A stretch of 64,000 bases of DNA from Stenocarpella maydis. Lineage: Eukaryota; Ascomycota; Sordariomycetes; Diaporthales; Diaporthaceae. The first letter of the stretch is position 1. Each line of letters begins with the position of its first letter. Location of the stretch: positions 387,921 through 451,920 of the forward strand of contig NQMI01000012.1 of the NCBI GenBank assembly GCA_002270565.1. The letters are read 5' to 3'. Below, one piece after another: positions 45,255 to 57,264 of this stretch. The notes beneath the pieces were generated by a model, which saw nothing but the letters and a program-made list of their open reading frames with translations, was not told the origin of the DNA and made no database searches. The translations under genes and the position numbers were made by a program.

Positions 45255-46262
45255 ATGGAGGCCATAAGAGAAGCCCTGGCCCAGTACGGCAACGCCTGGA
45301 GCGCAGACATGCCTCCAGTGCTGGCAAAGCTCTACGGGCAGGTCCAGGCCAAGTCCCAGGCCAAGTACGACGGCAGGATCAAGGCAGAGACGGCAATAAA
45401 ATACGGGCCTGATGCTAGGAATCGTCTCGACGTCTACGCCCCGCCAGAGGCAGCCAGCCCCGGGGGCTCCTCCAGGCCTGTCGTCGTTTACATCCATGGT
45501 GGTGGCTTAGTGACGGGAGACAACAGTAGTTATGGCAACATCGGTGTGTGATCATGTCATCCCACATTCACTTCTGCATGTCCAGCCCGATCTGACTTGT
45601 CTCCAGGCAATTATTTCGCCAGCAACGGCTTCATCACATGTCTCGTCACGTATCGTTTGGCACTGCAGGGCGGACACCATCCCGACGGGGCTGACGATGT
45701 CACCTCTGCCCTCCAGTGGATCCAGGCAAACATCTCTCGGCATGGAGGCGACCCCGACAAGGTCATTGCTCTCGGCCAGAGCGCCGGCGGCCTTCACCTT
45801 GCCACAGCCATGTTCCTCGGCAAGCTCGACCCCAGCCCCAAGCCGCTCCTCCGTGGCGCCGTCCTCCTGTCCGCCCCCTTCACAATGAGCGCCCAAGGCC
45901 CGGGCAGGGAGAAGGTGTTCAAGGACTGGTTCCAGACCGAGGACCTGTTCGAGGTCAACCAGCGCTTTGGGGGAGCAGCCATCTTCCGTCAGGAGTTCTT
46001 CGGCACCAGCACGGCCGCACCACGAAAGAAGCTCCCCTGTGACCTGTTGATGATGGTTGGCGAGTCCGAGGCCGATGAGATCCTGGACGGCACATTCGAG
46101 TTCCTCAGCGACTACCGCAAGAGGTTCTCCAAGTTGCCCGTTCTAGAGGTTCTCAAGGGCCACAACCACGTCTCATACGTCATGGGCCTGGGCCTGGATG
46201 AGCCAGAGTATACTGCTGTAGGGGCGAGGCTCATATCTTTTGTCAAGGAGAGCACCGCATAA
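45255..46262 (+). CDS. Alpha/beta hydrolase (esterase/lipase-like, HGGG type)
   Basis: Exons 45255-45543 and 45607-46262 encode 314 residues. The fold is clear: RLDVYAPPEAA, VVVYIHGGGLVTGDNSSYGNI (oxyanion HGGG), GNYFASNGFITCLVTYRLA, GADDVTSALQWIQANIS, IALGQSAGGLHLATAMF (nucleophile Ser in GQSAGG) and LEVLKGHNHVSYVMGLG (catalytic His). The likely acid is the Asp/Glu around MMVGESEADEILD. There is no signal peptide, so it is probably cytosolic. Such enzymes cleave carboxyl esters or lactones, and no substrate is evident. An ATG at 45222 in frame adds 11 residues; 45255 is preferred because it begins MEAIREALAQYG. Confidence 0.88.
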
Positions 46263-48318
46263 TGAGTACCATCAGCAGGCCACAGGTCGATATGGGATTT
46301 GACACTGTGTTTTGTCTATGAGTACAAGCTGAATAACTCCTTATGATGTTTGGGCGGTTGCCACCGTGGTGATGAGAATTCTGATCACTTCTAAATTGCT
46401 GTGATTGCCATAATGATGGCCTCAATAGAAAGTGAAGATGTCTGTTATCCCCTGTTGGCCCCTTGTCACAGATGTATTGGGGGCTTCCAAGTTGTGGTGT
46501 TTAACATACAGCTCCACCACAGCATAAGATGGAGACATTGGAACCATGATGTAAGTAACATTAAATTATTACTAAACCTCCACGTGGAAACTCAAGGCTC
46601 CAAAGCAAAGATAGGTGTCTGTTGCAGTGCCAATGTCCAACAGGTGATTTGCAGTGCCCTGACCATTCACATACTGGTACGCATACGGCTAAAATAGTCC
46701 ACCTGGGCACACAAGGTGTACATACAGCTGACTGTGATAATCAGTTTCAATTAGTTTAAATTTGCATCTTGCGTGCTACTCGTAGAATTGTAACTCAGCT
46801 TGTGAAGCAATTCATTCACAGTGTTGCATTCGAGGATGTGTATTCACCAGTTGACACCAACATACTAGGGTTAATCAGCCGTCCAAAACATAAAAGCCTC
46901 CTTCAGAGCCGATAAAAATAGCTGCTGAGTACCATCTATAAACCACATCTTCTCAGACCCAACTGAATTGCCAACATCGATGGCCTTGAGACTCCGCACC
47001 AAAGAACATTGAACTAATCCAAACCTGTTAACTCTCTCGACTTCCAAAGGTGGTCAGCTAACCCTCTCCTTCCTCCATCTGCTAACACAAACTGGTGATG
47101 ATTGCTGACTGTACTTGACAGCATGTCTCAAGCACGAGTCGGCTGCCTAGATACAGACCCAGGGTGCACACCAGCTCGATCAACACCGCAATGGCTTCGA
47201 ACAAACACATCAGAAGTCAATCAAGCCGGCTTGCAATTGCCAACAAACTTCACAATGTACCCTACGCCCACCTCAAAGGCTCAGAGGCTACTGCTGGATT
47301 CTTTGATCATTGCTGGCTTTCTCCGTTGTCCAAGAGACCAGCCAGAGCTCTCCGCCAGTGGTTCCTGTGGGCTACATAGCAGACTGGCTCGTGAAGAAGA
47401 TCCACTGGAGCCGTCATCCCCGATTCACTATTTCCCGGGACACCAGACATGTCTTCCCTGACGCCAAGCACGACACTGCTCACATTCAAGGTATTGGCTC
47501 TGAAGCAAGCAAGTCTCTGTGCGGTTTGGTCATGGAGCTGTTCGATGGCGGTGGTGTCCCTGGGCTCCAACAGCTGCACCACAAAGGCGACTGTTACCAG
47601 ATTCCAGGTCCCGAGGGCCGCATCGAGGTGGACCGCAACGCTGCCCAGCTTTTTGGTGCATCAAGAATGCCAATAGGGAATGCCTCCTGCGTTGCTGATG
47701 AAACTTTGCCAGTTGGGTCAAGCGAGTCAGATTTGAATAATTTCCTGTGGATGCCGAAGGCAGGTCGGTCGTTGGGCACCGAACTCTGGCACGAGAGGAG
47801 ACGTTGGGGCCAGCTGGCGACAGCTGTGAGCCGCAGGGTCGGATCGTCCAAGACATGAGCAGGGATAAACCATTGTGCCGGGGGCCCCACGTGCAGGGAG
47901 GGGGCGCAGTACACTAGTGCAGGTGACGCGTGCGTTGCTCCAGCCCCAGCTTCTGGGGGAGTTTAAGTAACATAACCTTTCTGGCCCACAGCCACCTTCG
48001 GCCAGCCCAAGACAATCGGAATGGCAACAGGCCGCCCTGATTCGTCGTGGTGCGCAGCAACGAGGAGCCTCCCTGTACTTCGCCCCCATCAGCCTCGTTC
48101 ACTACAGCTGAAGCTCCGTTTCGGAGCCAGCCCAAAGAGGCGAGCAGACATTTTCAAGACCTACAAAAAGGACATGGCATCCCCCAGGTGAAGATGACGG
48201 TAGGGTGTTCCAAGTATCTGTGTTCGATTTGCATCAGACTAAGCATCATTTATTGCTACCAACCGAAACAGACCTACTCAGGCATCTTCAAATTATATAC
48301 AGCCAAACACCTATCGCC
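46263..48318. other. Long AT-rich to mixed intergenic stretch
   Basis: 2 kb without a supported gene. A 182-codon plus-strand frame (47310-47858, MLAFSVVQETSQ... to VGSSKT) is the longest. It shows no domain, and its codon use does not mark it as coding; it could be a lineage-specific protein or chance. Confidence 0.5.
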
Positions 48319-48858
48319 ATGTCTGCAGCATCTTACTACAGTGGCCATCCCAGCCAGCACCAAGCACAACATCCCCAGTACGCCGCGCCTCAACAGCAGC
48401 AGTACGCACCATCGTCTCAAGTCGCTCCCTACTCGGGCTACGCTCCTCCTGCCCAGCAGCACTACACTTCGGGTGCTCCACAGCCGTACGATGACCGCCA
48501 GCCAGGACAACCGCAGGACGGCGAGAAGGGCCTGATGGCCACGGTCATCGGTGGTGGGGCCGGCGGCGCCATCGGCCACAAGATGAGCCACGGGAGCAAG
48601 TTCAAGACCCTCCTGGGCAGCGCAGCCGGCGCCGCCGTCGCCAACGCCATCGAGCACAAGATCAAGGGCAAGAAGCAAAAGCCCAACCACGGCCACGTGC
48701 ATCACCACGCCCCGCCTCCCCCTCACCAAGCGCACGGCGGCTCCTTCGCCGGGCTCCTGCCTGCTAGCTCGCACCAGGGTGGCTCCTTGGGTGGCCTTGG
48801 TGGCCTGCTCGGAGGGAAGCAGCATCATGGCCAGCACCAGGGTCATCACCGCTGGTAG
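48319..48858 (+). CDS. Glycine-zipper (2TM) protein with Gln/Pro-rich head and His-rich tail
   Basis: Single exon, 179 residues. The first 70 are Gln/Pro/Tyr-rich (HPSQHQAQHPQYAAPQQQ). Residues about 72-116 form a glycine-zipper segment: MATVIGGGAGGAIGHKM and LLGSAAGAAVANAIEHKIKG, with GxxxG spacing suited to close helix packing in membranes. The tail is rich in His/Pro/Gly (HGHVHHHAPPPPHQAHGG, SLGGLGGLLGGK). Such small fungal proteins are common, unassigned and often stress-induced. The His-rich part could bind metal, which is inference. An upstream in-frame ATG (48205) is less likely because the sequence before 48319 is not Gln/Pro-rich. Intronless, in contrast to most neighbours. Confidence 0.75.
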   Translation: MSAASYYSGHPSQHQAQHPQYAAPQQQQYAPSSQVAPYSGYAPPAQQHYTSGAPQPYDDRQPGQPQDGEKGLMATVIGGGAGGAIGHKMSHGSKFKTLLGSAAGAAVANAIEHKIKGKKQKPNHGHVHHHAPPPPHQAHGGSFAGLLPASSHQGGSLGGLGGLLGGKQHHGQHQGHHRW

Positions 48859-50760
48859 AGCATGATTATCGATGGCTTTTCATTTTGTCCAAAATTTGCA
48901 TTGGATTCTTGGGAGTTCTGGGCTACTATTTGTATTGTTTTTTTTCCCTTTCGCGAAAGCTACAGCATTCTATGTTGGAAATATACTGGTAGGCGGCCTC
49001 GGAAGTACTGGGTGGTTATACTCACATTGAAGAGATGCAGGAAGATATGCATCAAAATAAAGCACGAGCATGTAGATATTTGCTACAAATGCATTTGATA
49101 TTTCTAAGTCACCCGATAAATCAACTTCAAGTTTGTGTTGGCGTGTAGTTAAATAACATGAATTTCCACGTCCCAAGACCAAAATATCTATTCATGTCTG
49201 TATGTTGCCCTCGATGGCTCATGAGAGCACATAGCAAGCACCGTGAATCGCGTTTAAATCATAGAACATGCAGGATGGGACTTCAGTACTTTGCCTTGGA
49301 TCATACTTAGTGACCTAGGTAGCGACCACACTGTCCACATCATCCAGTTCTGATGATGTTGCCTCAGCAGACTCGATAGTCAAACCTGGCAGTCGCCGAC
49401 TGGCACCCCGTGGACGGACGCCTTCTTCCAACAAGATATGACCCATACAGTGGGGTGGGAGATCTGCTACTGAAATGTCTTATCGTCAAGATCGGAGACG
49501 TACTCGTCGGTGCCTATTAAGCCATGGAAACCATGCTCCGAGGGCAGTGAGCTGAGATGACCCCGCCATCAAATACTTACCATTGCCAACAATTTTATCA
49601 TACGATATTTATGCGTGCAAGTTCTGACTCTCACTTGTCCCAGACAGCGAGCATGGGCTTACATGTAGTAAACTATGACAGTGACCGCTGCAATACTTGC
49701 CAATTCCCGCCACAGACGCATCCGCTCTCTTCAACACCGGGCAGATAACTGCGGGTCATCATAGCATGGAGTTGACCAGGACAGCCCAGCAAAGACCCCG
49801 ATCATGGTGAGCTGGCCTGCGCTACGTGGCATTAATGCTCACGCCTATATCGGCAGCGACCATGCGGTTGAAAGTGGGAGACGCGTACCCCACGATGGAC
49901 CAACTTGCTGTTCCCGGGACAGCCTGGGGAGCAAAGAAGGGGATGCTTGATCAGTGCATTGCTAATCACCAAAAGAGGAGCATGAGGGTGTTTTCTGGAG
50001 ATCGATGTGAACCTGGCTGCCCAGGTGCACAGATACTCAAGCCAGATAAGAATATCGCTCCGGCATACCAGTTTATTCGAGGCAGGGACAACTCGTCATC
50101 GTGTAGGTTTCTTGGCCGAGGGCACAGACGTCCACTGCCGCAGCTAACGGGCGGGCGATTTCATGATGTGGAGCACTGTTGTCGACCATCGCTCCGGTTA
50201 ATAGCCCTGCAGCGGTGTGCAAGAGCTTCATTACATGAGTTTCGTGGTTATGTGATTATAGGATATGAGGCCGATCGTAGCTCGACTAGAAGATATTAGG
50301 TACCTATAGGCAGTGTTTCGCCATCATAATCGGATTCGCGCCTGGACTGAGTAGTGGGCACCCTGTCAGCTTCCCGAAGCAGAGGATCATTGAAGGATCA
50401 TGAATACGAAACGTGGTTAGCGCAAACAGCCCAACGAGTAAGGCGTATTCATGTTGGCCAATCGGCGCTGAAGGGCTCCGCTTAAGTTCAGCTCCTTTGA
50501 TCGCAACGTGCCTAACATTGAAGCCTTCATGACGACCAAGCTCGATTTGACCTCACTCACGCCTTGTCAATTCCCCTCAACGAATATCAAGTGGTCATCA
50601 CTTTTCTTGTTGCCGAGGCGCACTTGGTAAATCTATTTGACCTAAGGAGCTACACACAGGTACAGGTCTGCGGACCCAAGACCCGGGCACACTTCCTATT
50701 GCATTCTGTAGACTGCGTGTGGACCCGTGGACTAAGTCCGTCACACTCTCCCGCACCAAC
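48859..50760. other. Long intergenic stretch, no supported gene
   Basis: 1.9 kb. A 157-codon plus-strand frame (49826-50299) has no family marks. The rest has only short frames. Confidence 0.5.
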
Positions 50761-52407
50761 ATGGTCACTGCAGCTCTCTTACCAGATTCGGCCTTGTCAA
50801 AGACGATTCAGCGGAAACGAAAATCTCACACCAAGTCCAGAGGAGGATGCGGCAACTGCAAGATAAGACACGTCAAGGTGCGTCTGGATCGTACGGCCAG
50901 GTTCCGTCTTTCCCGGGGGCGCTACCACATTAACTTGTGTTCGTTTGACAGTGTGATGAGCGGAAACCGAAGTGCAAAAAGTGTATCGCGTTTGGTGTGT
51001 CCTGCAACTATGATGTCGCAGGGGGCCAAGGCGTGGGGGAGCTCGTTCTCTGCTTCCAGGGGGCCTCCTGCATCGAGGTGCCTACGAAGGCCCCAGTTTC
51101 AATGAACCAGACGGTGCTTGATCTGATAAATTACAATATGCGACACTCCCCAACTGGAAAGTTACTAGGAGATCAGGTATACGTGCTTGAAGCTCAGGAT
51201 CTCGAGGTCCTCGATAGGTTCAGCAAGCGGACTATCTTAACAGTTGGTACCGATGTTACCAAATGGATCCTTCAAGCTGAAACCCCTAGACTAGCCTGTC
51301 TTGTAAGTCATAAATACTTTCACATGTCTTTCTCTTTGTTCTTGTATTATTCTTGACCATTGGTCAGGCGCGATGGCTACGTTGTGAGAGCTTGGCCTGT
51401 TTCATTTCATGATTCTTTTCTACCTCAACCTCTCTCTATATCTTCTCGACTGACGAAACCAGCACCCATTCCTAATGCATACCATCCTGGCCTTCACATA
51501 TTCTCACGATCGCCACCTCAAGCCAGTCCCGGGCAAGGCTGGAGCTACTGAGCTTTTCCACAACTACAAAGGGGCTGCTCTCCTCAATTATAGACTGAAC
51601 GGAGATGTCACTGCATCAGAGCGTGACGCAATAGTACGTTATTGGCCTTCTTATCAGCCATGTCTCTTCAATATGATCACAAACAGGGCATGCAAAATTT
51701 CAAGGTGGATATTGAGTCTGAAAGAGTGCTAACCCGGAATTTTTCAGTGGATAACATCAACCTTGATCGGGGGGATTGAATGGAGCAAGATCGAAGCAGA
51801 GTCGCCGGAAGCGGCCTGGCCACTGAAAGATCCGGAGCCAGGAGAGCCTGACTGGCTGAGTCTCAGCCAGGGGAAGAACGATGTATGGGACTTTTGCGAC
51901 CCCACCAGACCGGAGAGCTGCTTCAAAAGCCTGCTCGTCAAATGCAACATCGAGGGCGGAGACCCGAGTTTCACCCCTTACCAGCTCAAAGATGGGGGCT
52001 TCCACAACCTCCCTAGGCCATTGCTGGACTTCCTCGAGCTTACAGACCCATTAGTCTGGGAGTCGAGCCCCTACTTTCGCGCCGCAAACATCGTCTCGCA
52101 GCTTATACCCATCGAGTACAGCCAAAGGAACCTGATGAAGTTCACGACGTTCCTCTACCTCATGGCACCGGAGTTCAAGGAGCTTTGGGTGAGGAAAGAC
52201 CCTGGCGTGCTCCTTCTGATCTCCTATTGGTATGCAAAATCGATCCCATTCCAGCAATGGTGGACCTGCAAGAGGGCGATTCTCGAGTGTCAGGCCATCT
52301 GCATCTTCCTCGAGCGATACCACGGCGACATAGCGTACTTGGAGCGCTTGCTGGAGTTTCCCAAGCGAGCTTGCGGCCTGTTCTCGACACAGCGGTTCGC
52401 TGTCTGA
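50761..52407 (+). CDS. Zn2Cys6 transcription factor (Upc2/Ecm22-like layout)
   Basis: Exons 50761-50877, 50952-51302, 51463-51633 and 51748-52407 encode 432 residues. A Cys6 cluster sits at residues 30-57 (C30, C33, C40, C47, C50, C57; GCGNCKIRHVK then CDERKPKCKKCIAFGVSC), preceded by a basic stretch (IQRKRKSHTKSRGG), the arrangement of sterol-uptake-control-type factors. The first intron falls inside the cluster. The rest matches the matching fungal regulatory fold: TPRLACL, HPFLMHTILAFTYSHDRHL, FHNYKGAALLNYRL and IPFQQWWTCKRAILECQAI. It is nuclear, and its target genes are unknown. It lies 484 bases upstream of, and codirectional with, the alpha-galactosidase gene. Length is normal for this subfamily. 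Confidence 0.83.
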
Positions 52408-52890
52408 TGCAACGACAACTGTGTGCGCCTAGTATGGGCGATTTAGCCGCAGGTTCTCGGTGGGCCAGCAGGTCCAGTCGAACGTCCTCGACCATGTCAC
52501 AACAGCGTACGGGCCTGGCCACGACACGCAAATTGCCCAATGCACGCATCCTGGCGGACGGCCTCTGCACATGTGGCGGTAATATTAGCGGTAATCGACT
52601 GGTCGGCGCAATTGACGGTGATCGGTGCGCTTATGAGCCTGCACCTATGCGGGGATCAAGGACAGGCCGCGCGAATCCGGGGGGAAGTTGTGGGGAAATG
52701 GCCTGCATAATACGACGTTGGATGGGAAAATTATGGTAACTTGACTAGCGACATTGGGCCGTGTGATGTCAATTCGCCTCACATGCCTAGGTGTATATAA
52801 TCCCGGCCTCCACTCATGATCGGATGCACGACGGGACGAACGACAGTTATCCGCCAGATCTCAACCCATCTGATCCCAGTAGTCGCTGAC
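52408..52890. promoter_or_regulatory. Promoter region of the alpha-galactosidase gene
   Basis: 483 bases between the regulator's stop and the alpha-galactosidase start, with a TATA element at 52794. No gene within. Confidence 0.5.
52794..52800 (+). promoter_or_regulatory. TATA box of the alpha-galactosidase gene
   Basis: TATATAA, 91 bases upstream of the start codon at 52891; a good core-promoter spacing. Confidence 0.55.
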
Positions 52891-54924
52891 ATGCCATCGA
52901 CTCTTCTCCTTGGTTTGTTCCTGACAGGCACCCTTGTCTCGTCGACAACCGTGCGTACCTCCACGCCGGTATTGGGGTGGAATTCGTATAACTACTACAA
53001 TTGCCATCGTAAGCAGCTTCTGGAGTCATACAACCTGTTTTGGGATAATAAATCCCTCTCTGAGCCTATATCTTAAATGCCACGGCCACCCCATGGCCCA
53101 ACCCACGATATATTTAAACAAAGCTCCTTCTATGCACATGTGGCTCTTTAAAAGCTGACCGTCAATGCTGCAGCAAATGAGACCATCATCAAGAGCAACG
53201 CTCAAGGCCTGATCAACCTGGGTTTCGAGGAGGCTGGCTACAATTATCTGACCATAGACTGTGGTTGGAATGCTAACTACCGAGACTCTTCGGGCGAGTT
53301 GGTATGGAACCCGACTCTTTTCCCTTCTGGCGGCTCGGCCCTAGGTGAATATATCCACGGCCTTAATCTGAAGTTTGGCGTCTATTCGGGCGGCGGTATT
53401 TTTCAATGCGGATCAACCGACCAGCCCGCATCCTTGGGTGAGTGCCATATGCCATGTGCTGGTGCTTAGGTTTGACATACATCTAACCCTCTTTTTCTCA
53501 CTTCAGGCCATGAGACGACAGATGCCAATTCTTTCGCGGCCTGGGGCGCCGATTCCCTAAAGTGAGTCCTGTTAGCGCCAAAAAAAAAATCTTGAAAAGC
53601 GCCAGTTCTGATACATATGTATAGGTATGACAACTGCTTCGCGAACTCGACAACAGAGGCAGCCGACTACAACAATCCTGTCACGCAGAGCCCCACGAAA
53701 TTCCGTGTGATGAAGGATGCTCTGGAAGCTACATCTAGAGCCATCGTGTATCAAATCTGCCAGTGGGGTGTGGGAACTAACATCGGTATTTGGTAAGTAT
53801 GAGCAGAACTCCGGGAACCCAAAGAACTCGGCTCGCTAACATTTAAATATCAAAGGGCTCCTGAACTTGGTAATTCGTGGAGAATTAGCAATGATATCTA
53901 CAATGCCTGGAGAAGTATCTGGCGTATTACAAACCAAGTCGTGCCGTACTACAAGCACACAGGAGTCGGCAAGTACGCGGACATGGACATGCTGATTGTC
54001 GGCCTCAAAGCGCTCTCACTCGAGGAAGAGAGGTTTCATTTCGGCATGTGGGCGATCAACAAGTCACCCCTCATCATCGGAGCCCCCATGGACACCGCAC
54101 TGGCACCCGCCGCATCACTGGACCTCCTCAAGAACGCCGAGGTCCTCGCCATCAACCAGGACCCCCTGGGCAAGCAGGCCCAGCTCGTCCGCCGGTACAC
54201 CGACGAGCAGTATGACGTCTGGGCGGGTGAGCTCTCCGGGTCGCGCGTCGTCCTGGGCCTGGCCAACTGGAACAACGGCAGCCAGAGTGTCACCGTCAGC
54301 CTGCCCGCAGACCTCGGGATCGCCTCCGCGACGGGGCGGGACGTCTGGGCGGCCAGGGACCTCGGAACCCTCAGCGACACGTACACGACCACGCTCGCCG
54401 GGCACGAGCTCCGCCTCATCGTCCTCAGCAGCATCGTCAACGCCACCTCCGGCATCCAGACATCTTCCGGCTACTACACGGCCGCCACGGGCTCGATCCT
54501 CTCCGGCGCGGCCACCGTCGTGGCCTGCCCCGAGGGCCAGTGCCTCCCCGCGGGCAGCAAGGTCGGCAACATCGGCGCGGGCCAGAACGCCGCCGCCGTG
54601 ACCTTCCCCAACGTCACCGCCAGGTCGGGCGGGAGGAAGCTGCTGGGCGTCGACTTTATCAACTACGACGCCGCCCTGGGGACGGCGTGGGGCCTCGGGG
54701 ACAACACGCGCAACATGACAATCGCGGTAAACAGTGCGGCGTCCAGCGGCACGCGCTTCGCCTTCCCCCTGTCGGGTGGTAACTGGAACGACTCCGGGAG
54801 GCTGTATGTCTATGCTGATGGGTTCCAGGCCGGAGGATCGAACCAGGTCGTGTTCACCGCGTCGGGCAGCGCTCAGGCGTGGGCACCGGATCTGGTCGGA
54901 TTCGAGGTCTACGAGATTGCGTGA
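52891..54924 (+). CDS. Secreted alpha-galactosidase, glycoside hydrolase family 27
   Basis: Exons 52891-53008, 53174-53437, 53507-53561, 53625-53792 and 53856-54924 encode 557 residues. MPSTLLLGLFLTGTLVSS is a signal peptide. The GH27 barrel follows: TPVLGWNSYNYYNC, FEEAGYNYLTIDCGWN, KFGVYSGGGIFQC, SLKYDNC (nucleophile Asp near residue 148), YQICQWGVG and GKYADMDMLIVG (acid/base Asp near residue 246). About 160 residues after the usual C-terminal beta domain form an extra module (VVACPEGQCLPAGSKVGNIG, FEVYEIA) that resembles a carbohydrate-binding CBM35-like sandwich; this is inference. The enzyme releases terminal alpha-galactose from plant galacto-oligosaccharides or galactomannan. The start was chosen for the signal peptide; an ATG at 52816 in frame would bury it. 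The intron at 53562 holds a short poly(A). Confidence 0.93.
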
Positions 54925-57264
54925 GGACCGTTCTGTTTACTGTAGATATTCTCACCCTGCTACCGCGGGCGGAGAAATAATACATGTGTGCCAGGCCAAA
55001 CTTATGACTCCCCTGAGAGAGCTCCACATAACGTGAAACCAAGTCCCAGAAATGTTGTCTCGGAGCCTGCGGCTTAGGACTGTTTGTTTGTACACGGTAA
55101 CTTTCGTGGCGGGAGAAAAGGAGTGAGCTCGAGAGGCTGTTTGCCTACACACCTAGGTAGGTAGAATGAGGGGTATTGAGAGATATTAATATGCCAGCGA
55201 GAGTGGTTCCTTGGCCGACGTCTGAGGAGAGACGCAAAAGTTTAGTCCTGTCGGCTGTGGCTCATTGGGAGGTGATGAGTATCATACTGGGGCTGGCCAA
55301 CCACGGCACCACATTCATGCATCTTGACGTGTAACCAGCTATTGTATGCTGGCCTCACCAGGTACAACGCTGTGATTCCCGGCAAACATGCCCTCATTGA
55401 AGCATTGCGTTTCACCTGGGTGGCACATGTAGCAGTGGACCCGTTAAGTTACGCAGAAGAGAGAAAGGGAAAAAAGAAAGTACATTTATGTTGCCAGAGG
55501 CGATGACAGAAACCTTATTGCCCCCCTCCAGTCCTCCAAGACTGACCCACAATTGACCTGCGGACAAGATGGGGGTCTCGCCGCCTTGCCGTGTGGTACA
55601 AGTTGTTCATCTGGAGTCCTACTTGCTTATCAACCTTGGAAGGGACATTGGGATGATGGAGTGAGCTCTTCTGGTCTAGTAAAAAATGGCCCTGTTGGGT
55701 TTCATTTACCACTCTCTAAAACGGCACGAAAACCAGAGAGGGGTCACTTGCCATAACAAGTTTTAAGGCTGCACTCATATCTTGCACAATGTATGGACTA
55801 AGCAGAATCCGGTCCTCGTGAAGAAATCCGATCTCTTGCTCTGCCGGACAAGCTTCCATTGCAAAGACCGCGAGCGAACGCAGCGCGGAAACCTCACCCG
55901 GAGGGTTGATGCTTTGGGGGCGTTTACTGAAAGGGTGATGGCTTCTGAGCTAGATGCTTCTTGGTGCCCCTGATATGGGGTGTTAGTTTGTGAGCTCGAT
56001 GTGGTGTAGGAAATAGTTATTGTGCCGGCAATACAACTAGGCTTTTATGGTCGGGACTCTGGCCTTGACTACTTAGGTACCTAGGTATCTTGCACGGCCT
56101 CCTAGCTATGCCAAACATGAGTTAGTGGAGAAAGAAGTTGTTCAGAGTCGAAAGGTCGCGGCGAGTGTTGGAGGACTTTTGAGGCTTTGCTTCCATGTAT
56201 ATCCTTTATACGGGCATAGTTTTTCCACCAACGGAGTCCGATAGGTATATATACTTACAGAACACAGGGGAATTGCTAAAAGAAATAACCCTTATACAGG
56301 GCGTTTAGAAGCTGCTACTGATGATAGGAGACAATATCGCCTCCTTGGGATATGGGATTTCCTTGAGATTTCCCCAGGACTCCAATACAACCTACGATAG
56401 TCTCAAGACTTCTACTTGATTGCAGGTCCCAGCATATATGACTCCTTTAGGGCAAAATATGACATGCCCAGATCATTTCACACTTTATTATGCACAACAT
56501 CAGCCATGCGTTCATGCTAAGCACTGGTTGGCATATCAGTCCGAAGCCATTCACCATGAAATACTAAGCAGTAATTTAAAAATTTTAAGTTACTTATACA
56601 CATACGTACATGTAGTGAGTCTGGCCACAGGGTAGCGTGACCCAAATCAAAACAATGCGCCTGCCATCCCAGCCATGTACAAAGCCCCACATTCAGTGTC
56701 CAGCCAAAAACGCCGTGGTCAAGATGCAAAACTCCGTTGGATCGGCCCGAGCCACCGGTGGCCATATCTCTCTTTCGGCCCCTTGGTGAGGGCAAATGCT
56801 GTCGTGGCTTCATGAGAATAATGGTGATAGTAATGATACACTAAAACTTCCTTTGCAGGCCCCTTTCCAGGCATCTGGGGTCACCGTGAAACCCCGGAAG
56901 GATGTTGGAAGGAGACAAAATTGTTGTATATATGGGCAGAAGGATGACGGTTAAAACACGTCATCGACAAGAAGTCAGTCCCTCGAGGTCGCACAAGGAG
57001 CGGATGGCGAGGTCCAGTCCAGAAACGGAGCAAAAATCGTGCACGGGGCCGATCACCGGATCTGGGGGTGCAGTGCAGACTCCACACGTGGTTGCTGGGA
57101 ATAGATGGAGAACAGTAGGTAAGCCCGGCACGGCCCGAACCAGACCAGTCGGGCTGGGACGACAGTTCCTTATGCATATGGGATACTGTGCCGATAACTT
57201 TTTGGGGGCAGGTGGAGTGGGGAATCACCTCAACAGCTACGTTGTCAAGAGGCGTACGAGATAT
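54925..57264. other. Long intergenic stretch, no supported gene
   Basis: 2.3 kb between convergent genes. Short open frames on both strands lack family marks. AGGTACCTAGGT-type words (near 56076) occur, as elsewhere in this kind of genome. Confidence 0.55.
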
